Below are positions 11,198 through 22,449 of a stretch of DNA of 64,000 nucleotides, one piece after another (position 1 is the stretch's first letter; every line of letters begins with the position of its first letter). This DNA comes from Dromiciops gliroides (taxonomy: Eukaryota > Chordata > Mammalia > Microbiotheria > Microbiotheriidae). The DNA is taken from NCBI RefSeq assembly GCF_019393635.1, contig NC_057861.1:742130732-742194731 (forward strand). The letters run 5' to 3'. The notes under the pieces were generated by a model. The model was not told the DNA's origin. It saw only the letters and a program-made list of their open reading frames with translations, and did not search any database. Position numbers and translations under genes: made by a program.

Positions 11198-11672
11198 CTA
11201 TGCACCAGCCGTAGTCCCAGGACGACAAGAGGGGATACCGAAACTTGTCCTCTGGCTTCTGCTGCCACCGCGCCTGCAGGTAGAGGTGTCTCCCTTTTCC
11301 CTCTCTGGAGATGCCCTGATATAGCAGCTGCCCGGTCTTAGGGGTGGCAGGTCTCATGTCGGGCAGGAAGGGCTCAGCCTTCGCTTCCTCCACCTGCCCC
11401 TTCTCTTCCCCTTCCTGGGGGGCCTGGACCCCAGCTCCTTCTCCTGGGAAGGTGCTGGCCTCTGGGTGCTCCATCCTGGTGGGGCTGATGGGAGGCAACA
11501 GGCAGGGCTCTGGAGCTGAGCATAAAGGGGGAGGCTGCCTCTTCTTCTTGGGGCCCTGAACTCGTGGGTACTTATGGGCAAATTTCATTCTCCAGTGTGC
11601 CCGGCTGGAAGCCTCCTTCTCAATGAGCTCCGTCCAGTAGGCCTGATTCCTAGTGGAAAACAGGTCTCTCAT
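11198..11672 (-). CDS. SPMIP1-like gene, exon with start codon
   Basis: The exon contributes 475 nt of coding sequence (158 codons plus one base). I chose ATG at 11670-11672 (MRDLF...). An in-frame ATG at 11786 would add about 38 residues of Pro-Ala repeat encoded by a GGGGCT tract, which looks like untranslated or lineage-specific sequence. The middle is rich in Pro, Glu and Lys (KKKRQPPPL, PQEGEEKGQVEEAK) and probably disordered. The conserved block KFRYPLLSSWDYGWCI lies at the end. The donor is ATAG|GTGATG, phase 1. Confidence 0.8.
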
Positions 11673-11699
11673 TCTGGGAGGTGCTGGCCTGGCTTCCAC

Positions 11700-11757
11700 C
11701 GCTGGGGCTGGGGCTGGGGCTGGGGCTGGGACTGGGGCTGGGACTGGGGCTTTGTTT
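11700..11757. repeat. GGGGCT hexanucleotide tract
   Basis: There are about nine units of GGGGCT, some as GGGACT, on the plus strand. The minus strand reads AGCCCC, giving a Pro-Ala run just upstream of the likely start codon of the SPMIP1-like gene. Runs of four guanines spaced by two bases could form G-quadruplexes. Confidence 0.85.
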
Positions 11758-11786
11758 AGGGCCAGTTGCTGCCAGGCAGCCACCAA

Positions 11787-12975
11787 TCACCTGAAGGTCT
11801 GGGAGGCAGAGCCTGGAGATCAAATTACTTCTAGGGAACCAATGCTCCCTCGTCTTCCCCTCACCCTCCACCAGGGCCCAGAGATGCCCAGCAGACACAA
11901 AGGCAGGGTGACACACACACCCATCGGAGGGCCTCGTCTCTGGAGCCACAAAACCTCCTTCCAACCCTGGAGTGAGGTTTCCACACCTTTAAGGATGAAA
12001 TTAAAATAAGAACGTGGTATGCTACCAATACACTATAGTCATCTCAACTTAGTGGGAGGCTTTTTCTACATCCACGTCAATAGTGTGCCGCAGTCCAAGG
12101 GTGTCAGAGCACCTAGGTTTGAAGCCCAGCTCTGCAAATTAAGCAGCTAGCTAGCACATAGTAGTGCATAGAGCACCGCACCTGCAGGCAGGGAGACCTG
12201 AATTCAAATTTGGCTGTGTGACCCTGGGCAAGTCCCTTGGACCTGGGCAAGCAGCAGCAAAATGGGAATAATAATAACACTACTTCCCAAAGGGTTGTTT
12301 TGAGAATAAAAATTAGGTGATGTTTTTAAGTGCTTTCTAAATCCTGGCTCGTCTCATGACTAATGACTGCTTCTGGGACACTTCAACTCTGCCTCAGTTT
12401 CCTTATCTAATTTGGAGGCTGAGCTAGGTGACCTCTAGGACCCTATGGCCCATCCTGAAGAAACAGGCCCAGGAGCCCTTTCTCTCATCAAGTGGGAGGT
12501 GCCCTGGTCCCAGCAGCTGCACAGACTCTGGGGATGGGACAAAGGCTGCTCCTGCTCTGCTCTCCCCAGAAGGAGCCACATCTCTGACCAGTCACTGAAT
12601 AAGAACCAGGCAAACTCTGGCCACCCATATTCCCCAATCTTCATGAAGCCAATGAGGAGCGGTGGGAAGATGGCACCTCTCAGGGTGGCAAGTCCCCTAC
12701 CATACTGAGAGGCAGTAACAGCCTGGGAAAGGCCACACAGAACTTGGGACCAGACACAGGTTTGGGTCCCAGCTGTGACACTTAAAAGCTGGGAAGTCAA
12801 GGGCAAATCACTCTCTTCTCTCTGTGCCTCAGTTTCCTTATTTCTGATTCAACAATAACACTTGCACTGAGAATTTGCCTTTTGCCTTTTTTTATCCCTA
12901 ATGCTTAGCACAGTGACTGGCACATAGTAGGTGCTTAATAAATCTTTATTGATGATTGATTAGAATCAGTAGGGT
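11787..12975. other. Upstream flank of SPMIP1-like gene
   Basis: A GATTGG (CCAAT box, minus strand) and a palindromic GCTGCCTGGCAGC lie at about 11765-11790, plausible promoter elements. Further out are a partial SINE (12160-12240), MIR-like sequence (about 12240-12350) and an L2 end (12870-12962). No 5' exon was identified. Confidence 0.4.
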
Positions 12976-13150
12976 AGGGGCAGCTAGATGGCACAGTGGT
13001 AAAGCACCGGCCCTGGATTCAGGAGTACCTGAGTTCAAATCCGGCCTCAGACACTTGACACTTACTAGCTGTGTCACCCTGGGCAAGTCACTTAACCCCA
13101 ATTGCCTCACCAAAAATTAAAAATTAAAAATTAAAATTAAAAAAAAAAAG
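12976..13150 (+). mobile_element. A-tailed marsupial SINE
   Basis: Full length, tail (AAATT)n then A-rich. Confidence 0.92.
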
Positions 13151-13231
13151 AATCAGTAGGGTAAATGGGAGAGACACCCTTAAAATCAGGGATTACTTTA
13201 TCAACACACATTTATTAAATACCTATTAGGT

Positions 13232-13472
13232 TTGGAGCAGCTAGATTGAGTACTGGTGCTGGAGTCAGGAAGATCTGAGTTCAAATTTGACCTCAGACAC
13301 TAGCTGTGTGACCCCGGGCAAGTCATTTAACCCTGTTTGCCTCCGTTTCCTTATCTGTAAACTGAGCTAGAGAAGGAAATGGCAAACCACTCCTGTATCT
13401 TTGCCAAGAAAACCCCAAATGGGCTCCTGGAGAGTAGGAAAGGAGTAAAAGACTGAAATCAATTAACAACAA
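13232..13472 (+). mobile_element. tRNA-RTE SINE
   Basis: Slightly truncated head; GGCAAACCACTCCTGTATCT and AAAACCCCAAATGG in the tail. Confidence 0.85.
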
Positions 13473-13871
13473 AAAACATTCAGAGCACCAGAGAAATAAA
13501 GAACTAATGGAGGAGTCCTTGGCCTTTAACCCTAACCTTAATCCTAACTCTATCCCAGGAGACAACAGAACCATATGTATGTGTGTGTATGTATATATGC
13601 ATATATGCAAATATATTAAGTAACTACAAAGCAGTTGTGAGTGAGATTTTCCCTATCCCTTAGTTATAAGAGATTTAATATAGTTATAAGTGATTTAATT
13701 AAGATAATAATCAATATATTAACTATAAATTGTGATTATTATATTTAGAAATCTAATTTTTTAATTGTATTAATAGGTTAAGTCCCTCTTCTGACTAACT
13801 TTCCAATGTCAAGCATTAAGTAATATCAGGAGATACAGTAGTCAGCAATATTATATTTTAGAAACCAAGGG

Positions 13872-14446
13872 TGTTATGCTTGACTCAAGGGGGTCATGCA
13901 GCTCACCAGTGACATGCTCGACTAATAGAAGGGGGTCATGCAGCATAGCTATGGCCCTGTTGCCATAATAGGACTGATAAGAGTATTGGAAAACGCTGAC
14001 ATTTGTCACGAAAGCAGTTTCTATATTTCCTAAGACTATGCTTTAATTTTAGAAATTATTCATTAAGATTAATATGTTATTGGGGCAGCTGGGTGGCACA
14101 GTGGATAGAGCACCAGCCCTGGAGTCAGGAGGACCTGAGTTCAAATCTGGCCTCAGACACTTAACACTTACTGGCTGTGCGACCCTAGGCAAGTCACTTA
14201 ACCCCAATTGCCCCACCAAAAAGAAAAATAAATGAATAAAAAATAAAAAGATTAATATGTTATATAAGTGCAGTTTCTGGAAGGGGATATAAACCCATTG
14301 ATTTTGTAACTCAAGGTCTTTCAGGTCCAACCCCTGGATGGCCGGCTTTATTGTGGGACTAAAACTCTCTCAATAAACCTATTTGCTTCAGCCTGGAGAC
14401 TTTGTTGTTTTCTGTTCCTCCATTGGACTTAGAAATTTTCCCAACA
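13872..14446 (+). mobile_element. Retroviral LTR fossil with nested SINE
   Basis: The element begins TGTTATG and ends CCCAACA. It carries CTCTCAATAAACC and a C/T-rich end typical of a retroviral R-U5. A short TTTGGGGG follows at once, like the start of a primer binding site. The 5' limit is a guess. No internal genes follow, so it is a broken relic or a lone LTR, probably older than the SINE inside it. Confidence 0.55.
14081..14247 (+). mobile_element. A-tailed marsupial SINE in LTR
   Basis: Full length, flanked by duplicated AAGATTAATATGTTAT, which shows clean insertion into the LTR fossil. Confidence 0.93.
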
Positions 14447-14833
14447 AGTTTGGGGGATGGGGGAGACACTAGCACTTACATAGATCAGAAGGGCTTTAGG
14501 GAGAAGGTGGCAATGTCCAAGGATTTACATTTGAAACTAAAGGTGATAGGGAGCCACTGAGGTTTCTTGAGCATGATCAGACCTATATGCTGGGAACATA
14601 TCACCTAGGGGATAGATTGGCCACCCTCTCAAGGAGAGACCCCTAAGGCAGAAAGACCTGGGTTCAAGTCCTACCCTTGACACATATGGACTAGGTGGTC
14701 ATGAACAAGACCACACATAGACTCATCACTAAGTAACAAGTTAGTTAATTTACCTCTTGGCATCCCAGGTGCTCAGTAACTATTATTGCCATTGAGCTAC
14801 ATCCGTGGAGGGTTGTGTTTTTGGTTTTTGTGT

Positions 14834-14912
14834 GTGTGTGTTTTGTTGGGTTTTTGTGGGGAAATGAGGGTTAAGTGACTTGCCCAGGATCACACAGCTA
14901 GTAAGTCTAGCA
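14834..14912 (-). mobile_element. A-tailed marsupial SINE, 3' part
   Basis: Only the tail-side half is present (AAGTGACTTGCCCAGG to CAGCTAGTAAG). Confidence 0.8.
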
Positions 14913-15341
14913 TTTTTTATTATAATGAAGTCACTGATCTAGTCCTATGACATGAATCAAAACACAAATAATCTCACACTAGTTACCTCACGGGGAATTT
15001 GTGATAAAAGTTCTTTTTAAACCTTAAAGCACCAAGTAGGCTAGGTGGATGAATGCAGTGTTAGCGGAGCTGAGTGTGCCACAGCCCCTGAGTGCAGTCA
15101 CTCCAGACCCTGGGCACCCCCAGAGCCTTCCATTTAGAGCCTAGGCAGGCAAGGACTCAGTATTCCACACTGCTGGCCAGGCTCCCCGACACCCATACTC
15201 CCCATGCCTGGTCCCTTGGACTTCTTGGTGGCTCTCAGAGGAAAGAACAATAAATAACACTTGACATTTCTGTGGCCCTCGAAGGTTCAAAAAGTGATTT
15301 GAAGACACTCTTCTCATAACAGTCCTGTGAGCTAAGTCTAA

Positions 15342-15665
15342 CACGAAGTCAGTCAGTCAGTCAATAAACATTTATTAAGCACCTAACTATGTGCTGGGCT
15401 CTGTGCTAAACACCAGGGCTACAAAGAAAGGCAAAAGATAGTCCCCAACCTTGAGGAGCTCACAATCCAACGTTGGGGAGACAACATGAAACTATATATA
15501 GAATAAATAGGAAATAATGGAGGGAAGGCACTAGAATTGAGAGGCTGGAAAAGACTTTCTGTAGAAGGGGGAATTTTTAGCTAGTACTTGAAGGGATCCA
15601 GAACGTGGGAGGTGAGGAGAACATTCCAGGCAGGGGAGACAGCCCCAGAAAATGCCCCCAATTTG
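15342..15665 (-). mobile_element. L2 3' region
   Basis: AACATTTATTAAGCACCTAA, GGGCTCTGTGCTAAACACC, GAGGAGCTCACAATC, extending to AACATTCCAGGCAGG. Confidence 0.65.
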
Positions 15666-15891
15666 GGAGATGGAGCATCTCGTCCAAGGAGGCTCAAAGA
15701 CATGGCCACACAATGTCAGTGTCAATGTCAGAGGTGGGATTTGAATCCGGGTCTTTCCCAACCTCAAGCCCATGGCTCTTCCTGCTACACCAAACAGCAG
15801 GAAGGGACAGAAGGGGGACCTGCCCAGCAGAAGAGCCATCAGGGAGCCTCTGAACATGCGCAGCTGCCCTTGCAGCCTCCAGGTGGCGCTC

Positions 15892-15922
15892 CAACCCAAC
15901 CCAACCCAACCCAACTCAACTC
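15892..15922. repeat. CCAAC pentamer microsatellite
   Basis: About six units of CCAAC/TCAAC in an otherwise unremarkable stretch. Confidence 0.8.
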
Positions 15923-16607
15923 ATGCTGTGCATTCTAATCCAACCAGGGGATTGTAGTCTGGGCTCTCAGAGTTGAAAGAGACCTCAAGAGGCCTTATAG
16001 GCTCCTAGATCTAGCCCTGTTCCAGGCCTCAGAGGCCATCTTGTCCACACCTGTCATTTTAAAGGTGGGGAAACAAAGACCCAATGAGGCTAAGGTTACA
16101 CGACCAGTAAGCATCAGAAGGTGTTTGAGCCCAGATCCTCTGGAATCCTCTTACACAATCCCCGTGAGCTCTACTCAATATCCAATCCAATTCAGCAAGC
16201 ACTTATTGAGCACCAACTATGTACTGGACACTGCCGGGAGCTGGTGACACAAAGACAAAAATGAACCAAGTGTTGGTCTTTCTCTACTAGAGGACCTCCA
16301 GAGACAGGGAACTCATCACCTTCCCTTCATTCCTCCCTGGCCCCAATTCTAAGACTGCACATTTCACTCTGGGACAGCTGGGATCGTTGGAAATGTGACA
16401 GGTTGGACTCTTCCTCTGCGTCTCCCACTTGGGGCTTCTGGTTCTGTCCTCTTGATGCATGAAATAGAAAGAATGTTGGATCAGAGAAAGCTGGAGGCAA
16501 TGAACTCAGCCCTAGACTGGGTCCTGGAAGGGCTCCAGCCACTTATCATGGGACCTTGGGTAATAGACTCCTTTCACATTTAGACATAATCCCAGTTAAA
16601 ACACAAG

Positions 16608-16795
16608 CTCAGCAGCTAGGTGGTGCCATAGTGCACAGAGCCCTGGGGCTGGAGTCAGGAAGTCAGGAAGACTCATCTTCCTGAGTTCAAATCCAGCCTC
16701 AGATACCTACTAGCTGTGTGACCCTGGGCAAGTCACTTAAAATCGTGTTTGCCTCAGTTCCTCATCTGTAAAATGAAACAGACTAAATCGATACA
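16608..16795 (+). mobile_element. tRNA-RTE SINE, truncated
   Basis: Head with GGAGTCAGGAAGACTCATCT duplication typical of the family; RTE tail mostly lost. Confidence 0.75.
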
Positions 16796-17230
16796 ACAAC
16801 AAATCTCTGAAACTTGATTTCCTCACTTGTAATAATGTGCCATTTACAAAGCACTTTAAACATGTTTTATTATTATTGACCAGCAAACCAAAAGCTTTAG
16901 TTGAACACATGCCATGTGCTGAGCACTGAAGATGCAAAGACAAAACAGAAGGGGTTTTTTGCCCTGAATGAGATCCCATTCTACTGGGTTGGGGACTCAA
17001 CATCAACACAGATGACTCAGACAAGCAAGCATTTATTAGGGGCCTACTGTGTACTAGGTGCTAGGGATACAATTGAGGAAGACCTCAAACAACTAATCTA
17101 ATATTATTCCCATTTTATAGATGAAGGAAGCAGGGCCTGCCTGATTTTTCCATCTCATAGAACCTAATATATTACTTAATTACAGAGCTATTCTAAGAAC
17201 CCAATATATTTACTTCAAAATATTTTGTAG

Positions 17231-17365
17231 GAGGCAGCTAGGTGGCGCAGTGGATAGAGCACCAGCCCTGGAGTAAGGAGTACCTGAGTTCAAATCTGGC
17301 CTCAGACACTTGATATTTACTAGCTGTGTGACCCTGGGCAAGTCACTTAATCCCAATTGCCTTGC

Positions 17366-17370
<5 letters not shown>
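17231..17370 (+). mobile_element. A-tailed marsupial SINE
   Basis: Full length; its tail has become a TA microsatellite. Confidence 0.92.

Positions 17371-17431
<61 letters not shown>
17370..17431. repeat. (TA)n microsatellite
   Basis: About 30 uninterrupted TA units, grown from the SINE tail. Confidence 0.97.
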
Positions 17432-17433
<2 letters not shown>

Positions 17434-19230
17434 TGTAAACTGTTGAGAGACATGCACATGGCTCAGAATGTGCCCCTGGCTGGTGATGAATTTGGGATCC
17501 CTGGAGCTCAAAGACCTTGGAAGCCCCTAAGAATCTCCTCTTTGGGCATCTAGACTGGGGGTGAGGGGAGAGCCCCCTGCCTACACATACACATACAACC
17601 CAGCCCTTTGCTCCCTGGGCTTCCACCCTTCTCTGCACCTCCCTTGAGGCCAGGCTGTTTCCAGCCTCCCTCTGCATGGCCTGGGGTTTGGAAGGGATCC
17701 ACAATGAGGTGAAAGCGGTTAGGGAGGAAACCATGCCTTCTTTGAGTTCTAGCTCAGGCTGAAAACCACAGATGATACACTAGAATCCCCCAACCGGAGC
17801 TCCTTTGAAACACGAGCAAGGGTGGGAAGGATCGGTTCTCGGAACCCTGGCTACTTCTGCCCTGAGCAGGAGGAGGAGGCCCTACGGTGCCCCACCAATG
17901 ATCATACCATCACAGCTCTTCAGCTGGAAGGGACTAGAGAGACCAGAGAGGACCCCCTCCCCCATTTTACAGAGAAGGAAACCGAGGCCCAGAGAGATTG
18001 AGCCTTGCCCAAGGTCACGCATCTAATCTGAGGCAGCATGTGAACCCAGTCTGGGGCCCTGTCCAATCTCCTCCCCAGGGATTAACTTTGCTGAAGGAAT
18101 TCCTTCAGCAGGTACTATGGGGACAGCGCCAGTGGGTCCAAAGAACCCAAGAATGGGAGAGGTCATCTGGTCCAATCCTCTAATTTTGCAGGAACCTCAG
18201 AGCCTCCAGGTTTGGTTGTGCCCCAAAGGCTCAGAGAAAAGAGGTGTGGATGAGTGTCGAAAGGTTACAGAGATAGCTTATCTCCAGGCCTTGTCACAGC
18301 CAGATAAATCCAAAAGAAGAGAGCAGCCCTTGGATGGGAGCCAAAACTCCAGATTGTAAATCCCAAATCTCCTCCCTGCTTTCAAGAACTCTGGAGAGAG
18401 GAGTGGGGGAAGGCTCATGTGAAATACCAAATACCAAATCCGTGGGCTTCTGAGGCGCGGGCAAAACAGGCCAGAACAATGCAAAGAAGGAATCTTTTGT
18501 CTAGAAAGGCCATTGTGAACAGCGCCCATTTATGAGACCATCTGGGGGGAGAAGAAAGATAACCTATGAGATTATCCAGTTTGCCCTTTGGTCCACACCG
18601 CTCAGTGGGATTTCAGCGATCCGGTGCCAAGACCTTTCAATAACTGCCTCACTGACTCTAAGTGAAAGGCCCTCCCTAGTGTGAGTCTCAGATGCTATAT
18701 TGAAGCCCACTAAAGAGGTCTCTTCCCTCCCACCCCACAAGAGTGGACCTTCCAATGGCCCATATTATTGTCTTGGCCCGACTTCTCTCAGGACAGTCGG
18801 GCAGATCTTGGGAACCCGTGGGTCTCCTAAGCGCCTGGGCATGCGCCAATGGCTTCTGGCCATTCCACCGGACTTTTTTTCTTTTTCTTTTTCTAAAAAC
18901 ACTGGGGGTTTGGCAAATGCCGGCCTCATATTTTGCCTTTAGCATTCATTCTGTTGTGAATTTCAGGGGGAATTAGATCCTTATGGCCTCCATTAACTTA
19001 AACTAAACACATCAGGATGTTGCTTTGGAGAAACTTTTGATGTCCCCCAAGTCGGCATGCGGGTCAGTGGCCGGGTGTTTATAAAGCGAGCTGGAAAAAG
19101 AGCCAAATTAATAAAACTGCTCTTTTTTCTGGCAGTCCCAACAGCACAGCTCCCTGTGGCTAAAGGAGAAATCCAGACCCTTTTAAGAGAAGGGTTTGGA
19201 TGCAGAAGCTGTGACTGCCAGAGGCTTCAC
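17432..19230. other. Intergenic stretch, little recognised
   Basis: Apart from a MIR-like fragment at about 17955-18040, no repeat family or coding exon is recognisable. Open frames here lack splice context or protein similarity. Confidence 0.5.
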
Positions 19231-19234
19231 CAAG

Positions 19235-19498
19235 TTTTTCAGTCAATGAGGTGGTGGAGTAGATTGAGCATCAAACCTCCAGTCAGGAAGACCTGAGTTC
19301 AAATTCAGACTTAGACACTTGGTAGCTGTGTGACCCTGCACAAGTCACCTAACCTCTGTGTGCCTCAGTTTCCTCAAGAGTAAAATGGGGATAATAATAG
19401 CTTCTACCTTTCAGGGTTGTTGTGAGGATTATTTGGGATAATGTGTCAAGTATTTTGTAAACTTTAAAGCACTCTATAAATGCTAGTTATTATTATTG
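19235..19498 (+). mobile_element. MIR-type CORE-SINE
   Basis: Nearly complete: TGAGTTCAAATTCAGACTTA, then CTCAGTTTCCTCAAGAGTAA, GGGTTGTTGTGAGGATT and AATGCTAGTTATTATTATTG. Confidence 0.8.
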
Positions 19499-19689
19499 TT
19501 GTTATTCAGGCGGATGGTTTGTTGGGGTTTTTGGAAGGGGCCTTAGAAGCCTCTATCTAGTTCGACCTTCCCATTTTACAGATGAGAAAACCAAGGTCCG
19601 GTCAGTTAGAAAGACTTGTCTAATGGTGGTCAGAATTTGAATACAGTCCCTCTCACTCTCTAGCTCTTGGCAAGGGTTGGGTGTGCCTG

Positions 19690-20225
19690 GGGCACAAGGT
19701 AAGGAGGGAATTGCACCTTTGGTGGGTGCTGGCCAGGACTCTGAGTCATTTCAGTCTCAATATCCTGTCCACAAGCCAGATCACAGACTTCCTTCTGTCC
19801 ACGCACACAGCCACCAACCTGATTCAGCCTCATCTCCTAACTAACCCCTCCCTCCTCCAGAGCATACTCCACACTGATGCCAGAGGTTGATAGTGTCACT
19901 ACCCAGCTCAAGAAGCTTATCTGGCTGCCTGCTGCTTCTAGGATAAAACGCAGATTTCTCTGGTGTTTCAAGACCTTCCCGACCTGACTGCGGCCTCTAT
20001 TTCCAAGTTTATTAAACATCCTGTCCCCCTTTCTCAAACTCTACATTCCAGTCAGATCAGCCTAATGGCTCTTTCTGGCTCACTATTTCCCACCAACGTC
20101 CATTTGCAATATTCCAATATTCCCAGGCACTGGTAATGCCCAATTCCTAGAATGCACTCCCTCACCTCTGCCTCCCTTCAAGTCTCAGCCCAAGGACCTC
20201 ATCCTTACAAAAACCCTATCGATTT
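19690..20225 (+). mobile_element. L2 LINE, 3' part of ORF2 and tail
   Basis: Decayed reading THTATNLIQPHLLTNPSLLQ and SILHTDA, then CTCAAGAAGCTTATCTGGCT, matching the L2 ORF2 C-terminus. Confidence 0.75.
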
Positions 20226-20254
20226 GGAGCAGGAGGCACAGAAGCTCAAGAGGG

Positions 20255-20525
20255 ATGGATGGGGAACAGCTAACAGGCCAGTCTGACCAGTATATAGAGT
20301 GACCCAAACAGAGCATGTATTAAAGCCGGAAAGGCAGATGGGAACCAGATCACGTGGGCCTTTTAGGGGCAGGCGGAAGAGTTTGCATTTGATCCTGAGG
20401 GTGAGTGGGAGCCATTGAAGATTTTTCACGGGGGAAGTGATAGGATCTGGCCCGTGACTTGGGAAGATTATTTCAGCAGCTCCATGGAGGGTGTATAGGA
20501 GAGGACTCAGACTTAGGTGCCAACA
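20255..20525 (+). mobile_element. Old therian interspersed repeat, family not assigned
   Basis: GGGAGCCATTGAAGATTTTT and TTATTTCAGCAGCTCCATGG are shared with a widespread mammalian repeat. A similar piece lies at 14495-14620. Confidence 0.5.
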
Positions 20526-20544
20526 ATTAGAGGAGATGGGTTTT

Positions 20545-20694
20545 GTTTTGTTTTGTTTTTTAGTGAGGCAATTGGGGTTAAGTGACTTGCCCAAGGTCAC
20601 ACAGCTAGTGTTAAGTGTCTGAAGCCGGATTTGAACTCAGGTACTCCTGATTCCAGGGCCGGTGCTCTATCCACTGCGCCACCTAACTGCCCTG
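20545..20694 (-). mobile_element. A-tailed marsupial SINE
   Basis: Full length; T-rich (TTTTG)n tail side. Confidence 0.92.
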
Positions 20695-21454
20695 GCGATG
20701 GGGGTTTTAATGAGACTTTAGCCGCATGAGTGGAGAGACAGGGGCAGAACTGACAGGCCTTGGCAGCTGATCAGCTATTGAGTCCTCTCCCTTTGCCAAA
20801 TCAAGTTCACCTCCTATGGATGAGTAAAAGAGAGGTGGTTTAATGCAGTGGGAATGATGATGAAAACAGAATGAAAGGACTTGGGGTGGAATATTGGTTC
20901 TGCTCCTTATTACTTGTGGGACCTGATAAAATCAGCACATTGTCTCTCGGCGCCTCAGTTTCCTCATCTGAAAAATGAAGGAAATAGACCCGGAAGGGTC
21001 TTACAGGTACTCCACTCCCAAGCTATCAAAGAAGAGGCCCACAGCCAGATTAAAATGTGACTGATTTTAACGTATTAATAAGAAAGGACATATGTAAACG
21101 TGCAGTTTTCTAAACAAATATGGGGCCCAGGGATCCCTGTATACATTTTCATCGCCCCCATTTCCATTAGTGTTTGACATCACTAGTCCAAGCCTTGTAA
21201 GATTAGAACAGAGAAGGTTGTTTAGGGATGGAGCCGAGAGGAAGGGGAAAGGGGACGAGTATCGCGGACGCCACATGCTCACTGACTGGACACTAGGAAC
21301 AGGCGGCCCCTGAAGCCTCCTGGTAATTGGGTTGCACCTCTGCAGTGAAGGCCACCCACCCCCCACCCCCACCCCCGCGCTGCTCCACTCTAGTGTTTCA
21401 GTTGGGATGGAGGGAGATTTCTCCTGGTCAAATCTGAATCAAAAGATTAAGATT

Positions 21455-21606
21455 GGGGCAGCTAGGTGGCGCAGTGGATAGAGTACCGGCCCTGGATTCA
21501 GGAGGACCCGAGTTCAAATCTGGCCTCAGACACTTAACACTTACTAGCTGTGTGACCCTGGGCAAGTCACTTAACCCCAAGTGCCTCACTTAAAAAAAAA
21601 AAAAAG
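21455..21606 (+). mobile_element. A-tailed marsupial SINE
   Basis: Full length; flanked by AAAAGATTAAG direct repeats. Confidence 0.93.
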
Positions 21607-22124
21607 ATTAAGGCAAGGAAACAGAGGCCTGTGGAAATGAAGAGGCTTCTTGTCCAAAGTCACACAGGCTGGGAGTCTGACCCAGAACCCTCTGTCCCCA
21701 GGCTCAGCTCCCCTTCCCCTTAGCCCAGCTCCCACTGTGTAAAAAGGCAAGATGTTTTTGACGGCCGCCCCTGTGGAAAAACGACTTGGCCACTCCGTTT
21801 GACGCTGGGTCAAACCACAATACTGGGAATCATACACCCATGACAGATTGTTTATAAAGGAAAGATTTTCAGGAGAGAAATCTTCCCAAGGCAGCACAGA
21901 GCTGTCCGCCAGACTTCCACAGGAGGATGGCAGAGTCAGGGCAACTTCTGCTCCAAAGGGCCTCTCAGAGCCTGGCGACTTCTGACCTTGGAAACTCCCC
22001 ACGGGACCTGGGCCTCCCTGGTGCTGTTTCCTTATCTGTAAAATAAGGAGTGAGACTGGCTTCTGAGGTCTGTTCTAACTAGTTGTGGGCCTCTGATTTG
22101 AGGACATTATGCTTTTATTGACTC

Positions 22125-22350
22125 CACAGCTAGGCAGGGAGGTGCATGGAGCCCTCAGCTGGGGTCAGGAAGGCCCGAATTCGAATCCTGTCTCAGATAC
22201 TTACTAGCAGCCTATCTATCATTTGACCTTGGTCTGCCTCAGTTTCCTCATTTGTAAAATGGATATATCAGCGCTTCCCTTATAGGATCGTGAGGATCCA
22301 ATGATATATGTAAAGTGCTCTGCAAAGCTTAAAATGCTACATATATGCTG
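22125..22350 (+). mobile_element. MIR-like CORE-SINE
   Basis: CTGCCTCAGTTTCCTCATTT, GTAAAATGGATAT and TGTAAAGTGCTCTGC. Confidence 0.65.
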
Positions 22351-22449
22351 GTGACGGCCATGGTGACCCAGATTCGATAGGATGCAAGCTTTTTGAGAGC
22401 AGGGCTTATTTTTTTGTCTTTGCATTCCAAGCCCTGATTAATTGATTTC

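Larger units (their letters stand above)
8132..11672 (-). other. SPMIP1 (ATP6V1FNB)-like gene
   Basis: This is a two-exon gene whose spliced frame gives about 197 residues. It starts MRDLFSTRNQAYWTELIEKE, has a Pro/Glu-rich middle, a LLYQGISREGKGRHLYLQAR block, LLSSWDYGW, and an end reading RDTFYFRNGVFH then SDQRL. This layout is what I recall for sperm microtubule inner protein 1 (ATP6V1F neighbour), a small protein in the lumen of sperm axonemal doublets. The gene runs in the same direction as FLNB, about 16 kb beyond the FLNB poly(A) site. It is not a retrocopy, since a 2.9-kb GT-AG intron joins the exons in phase. Confidence 0.75.

Noticed and set aside
17210-17734. 174-residue minus-strand open frame with an Ile-Tyr run
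   Set aside because: It is composed of a SINE and a TA microsatellite.
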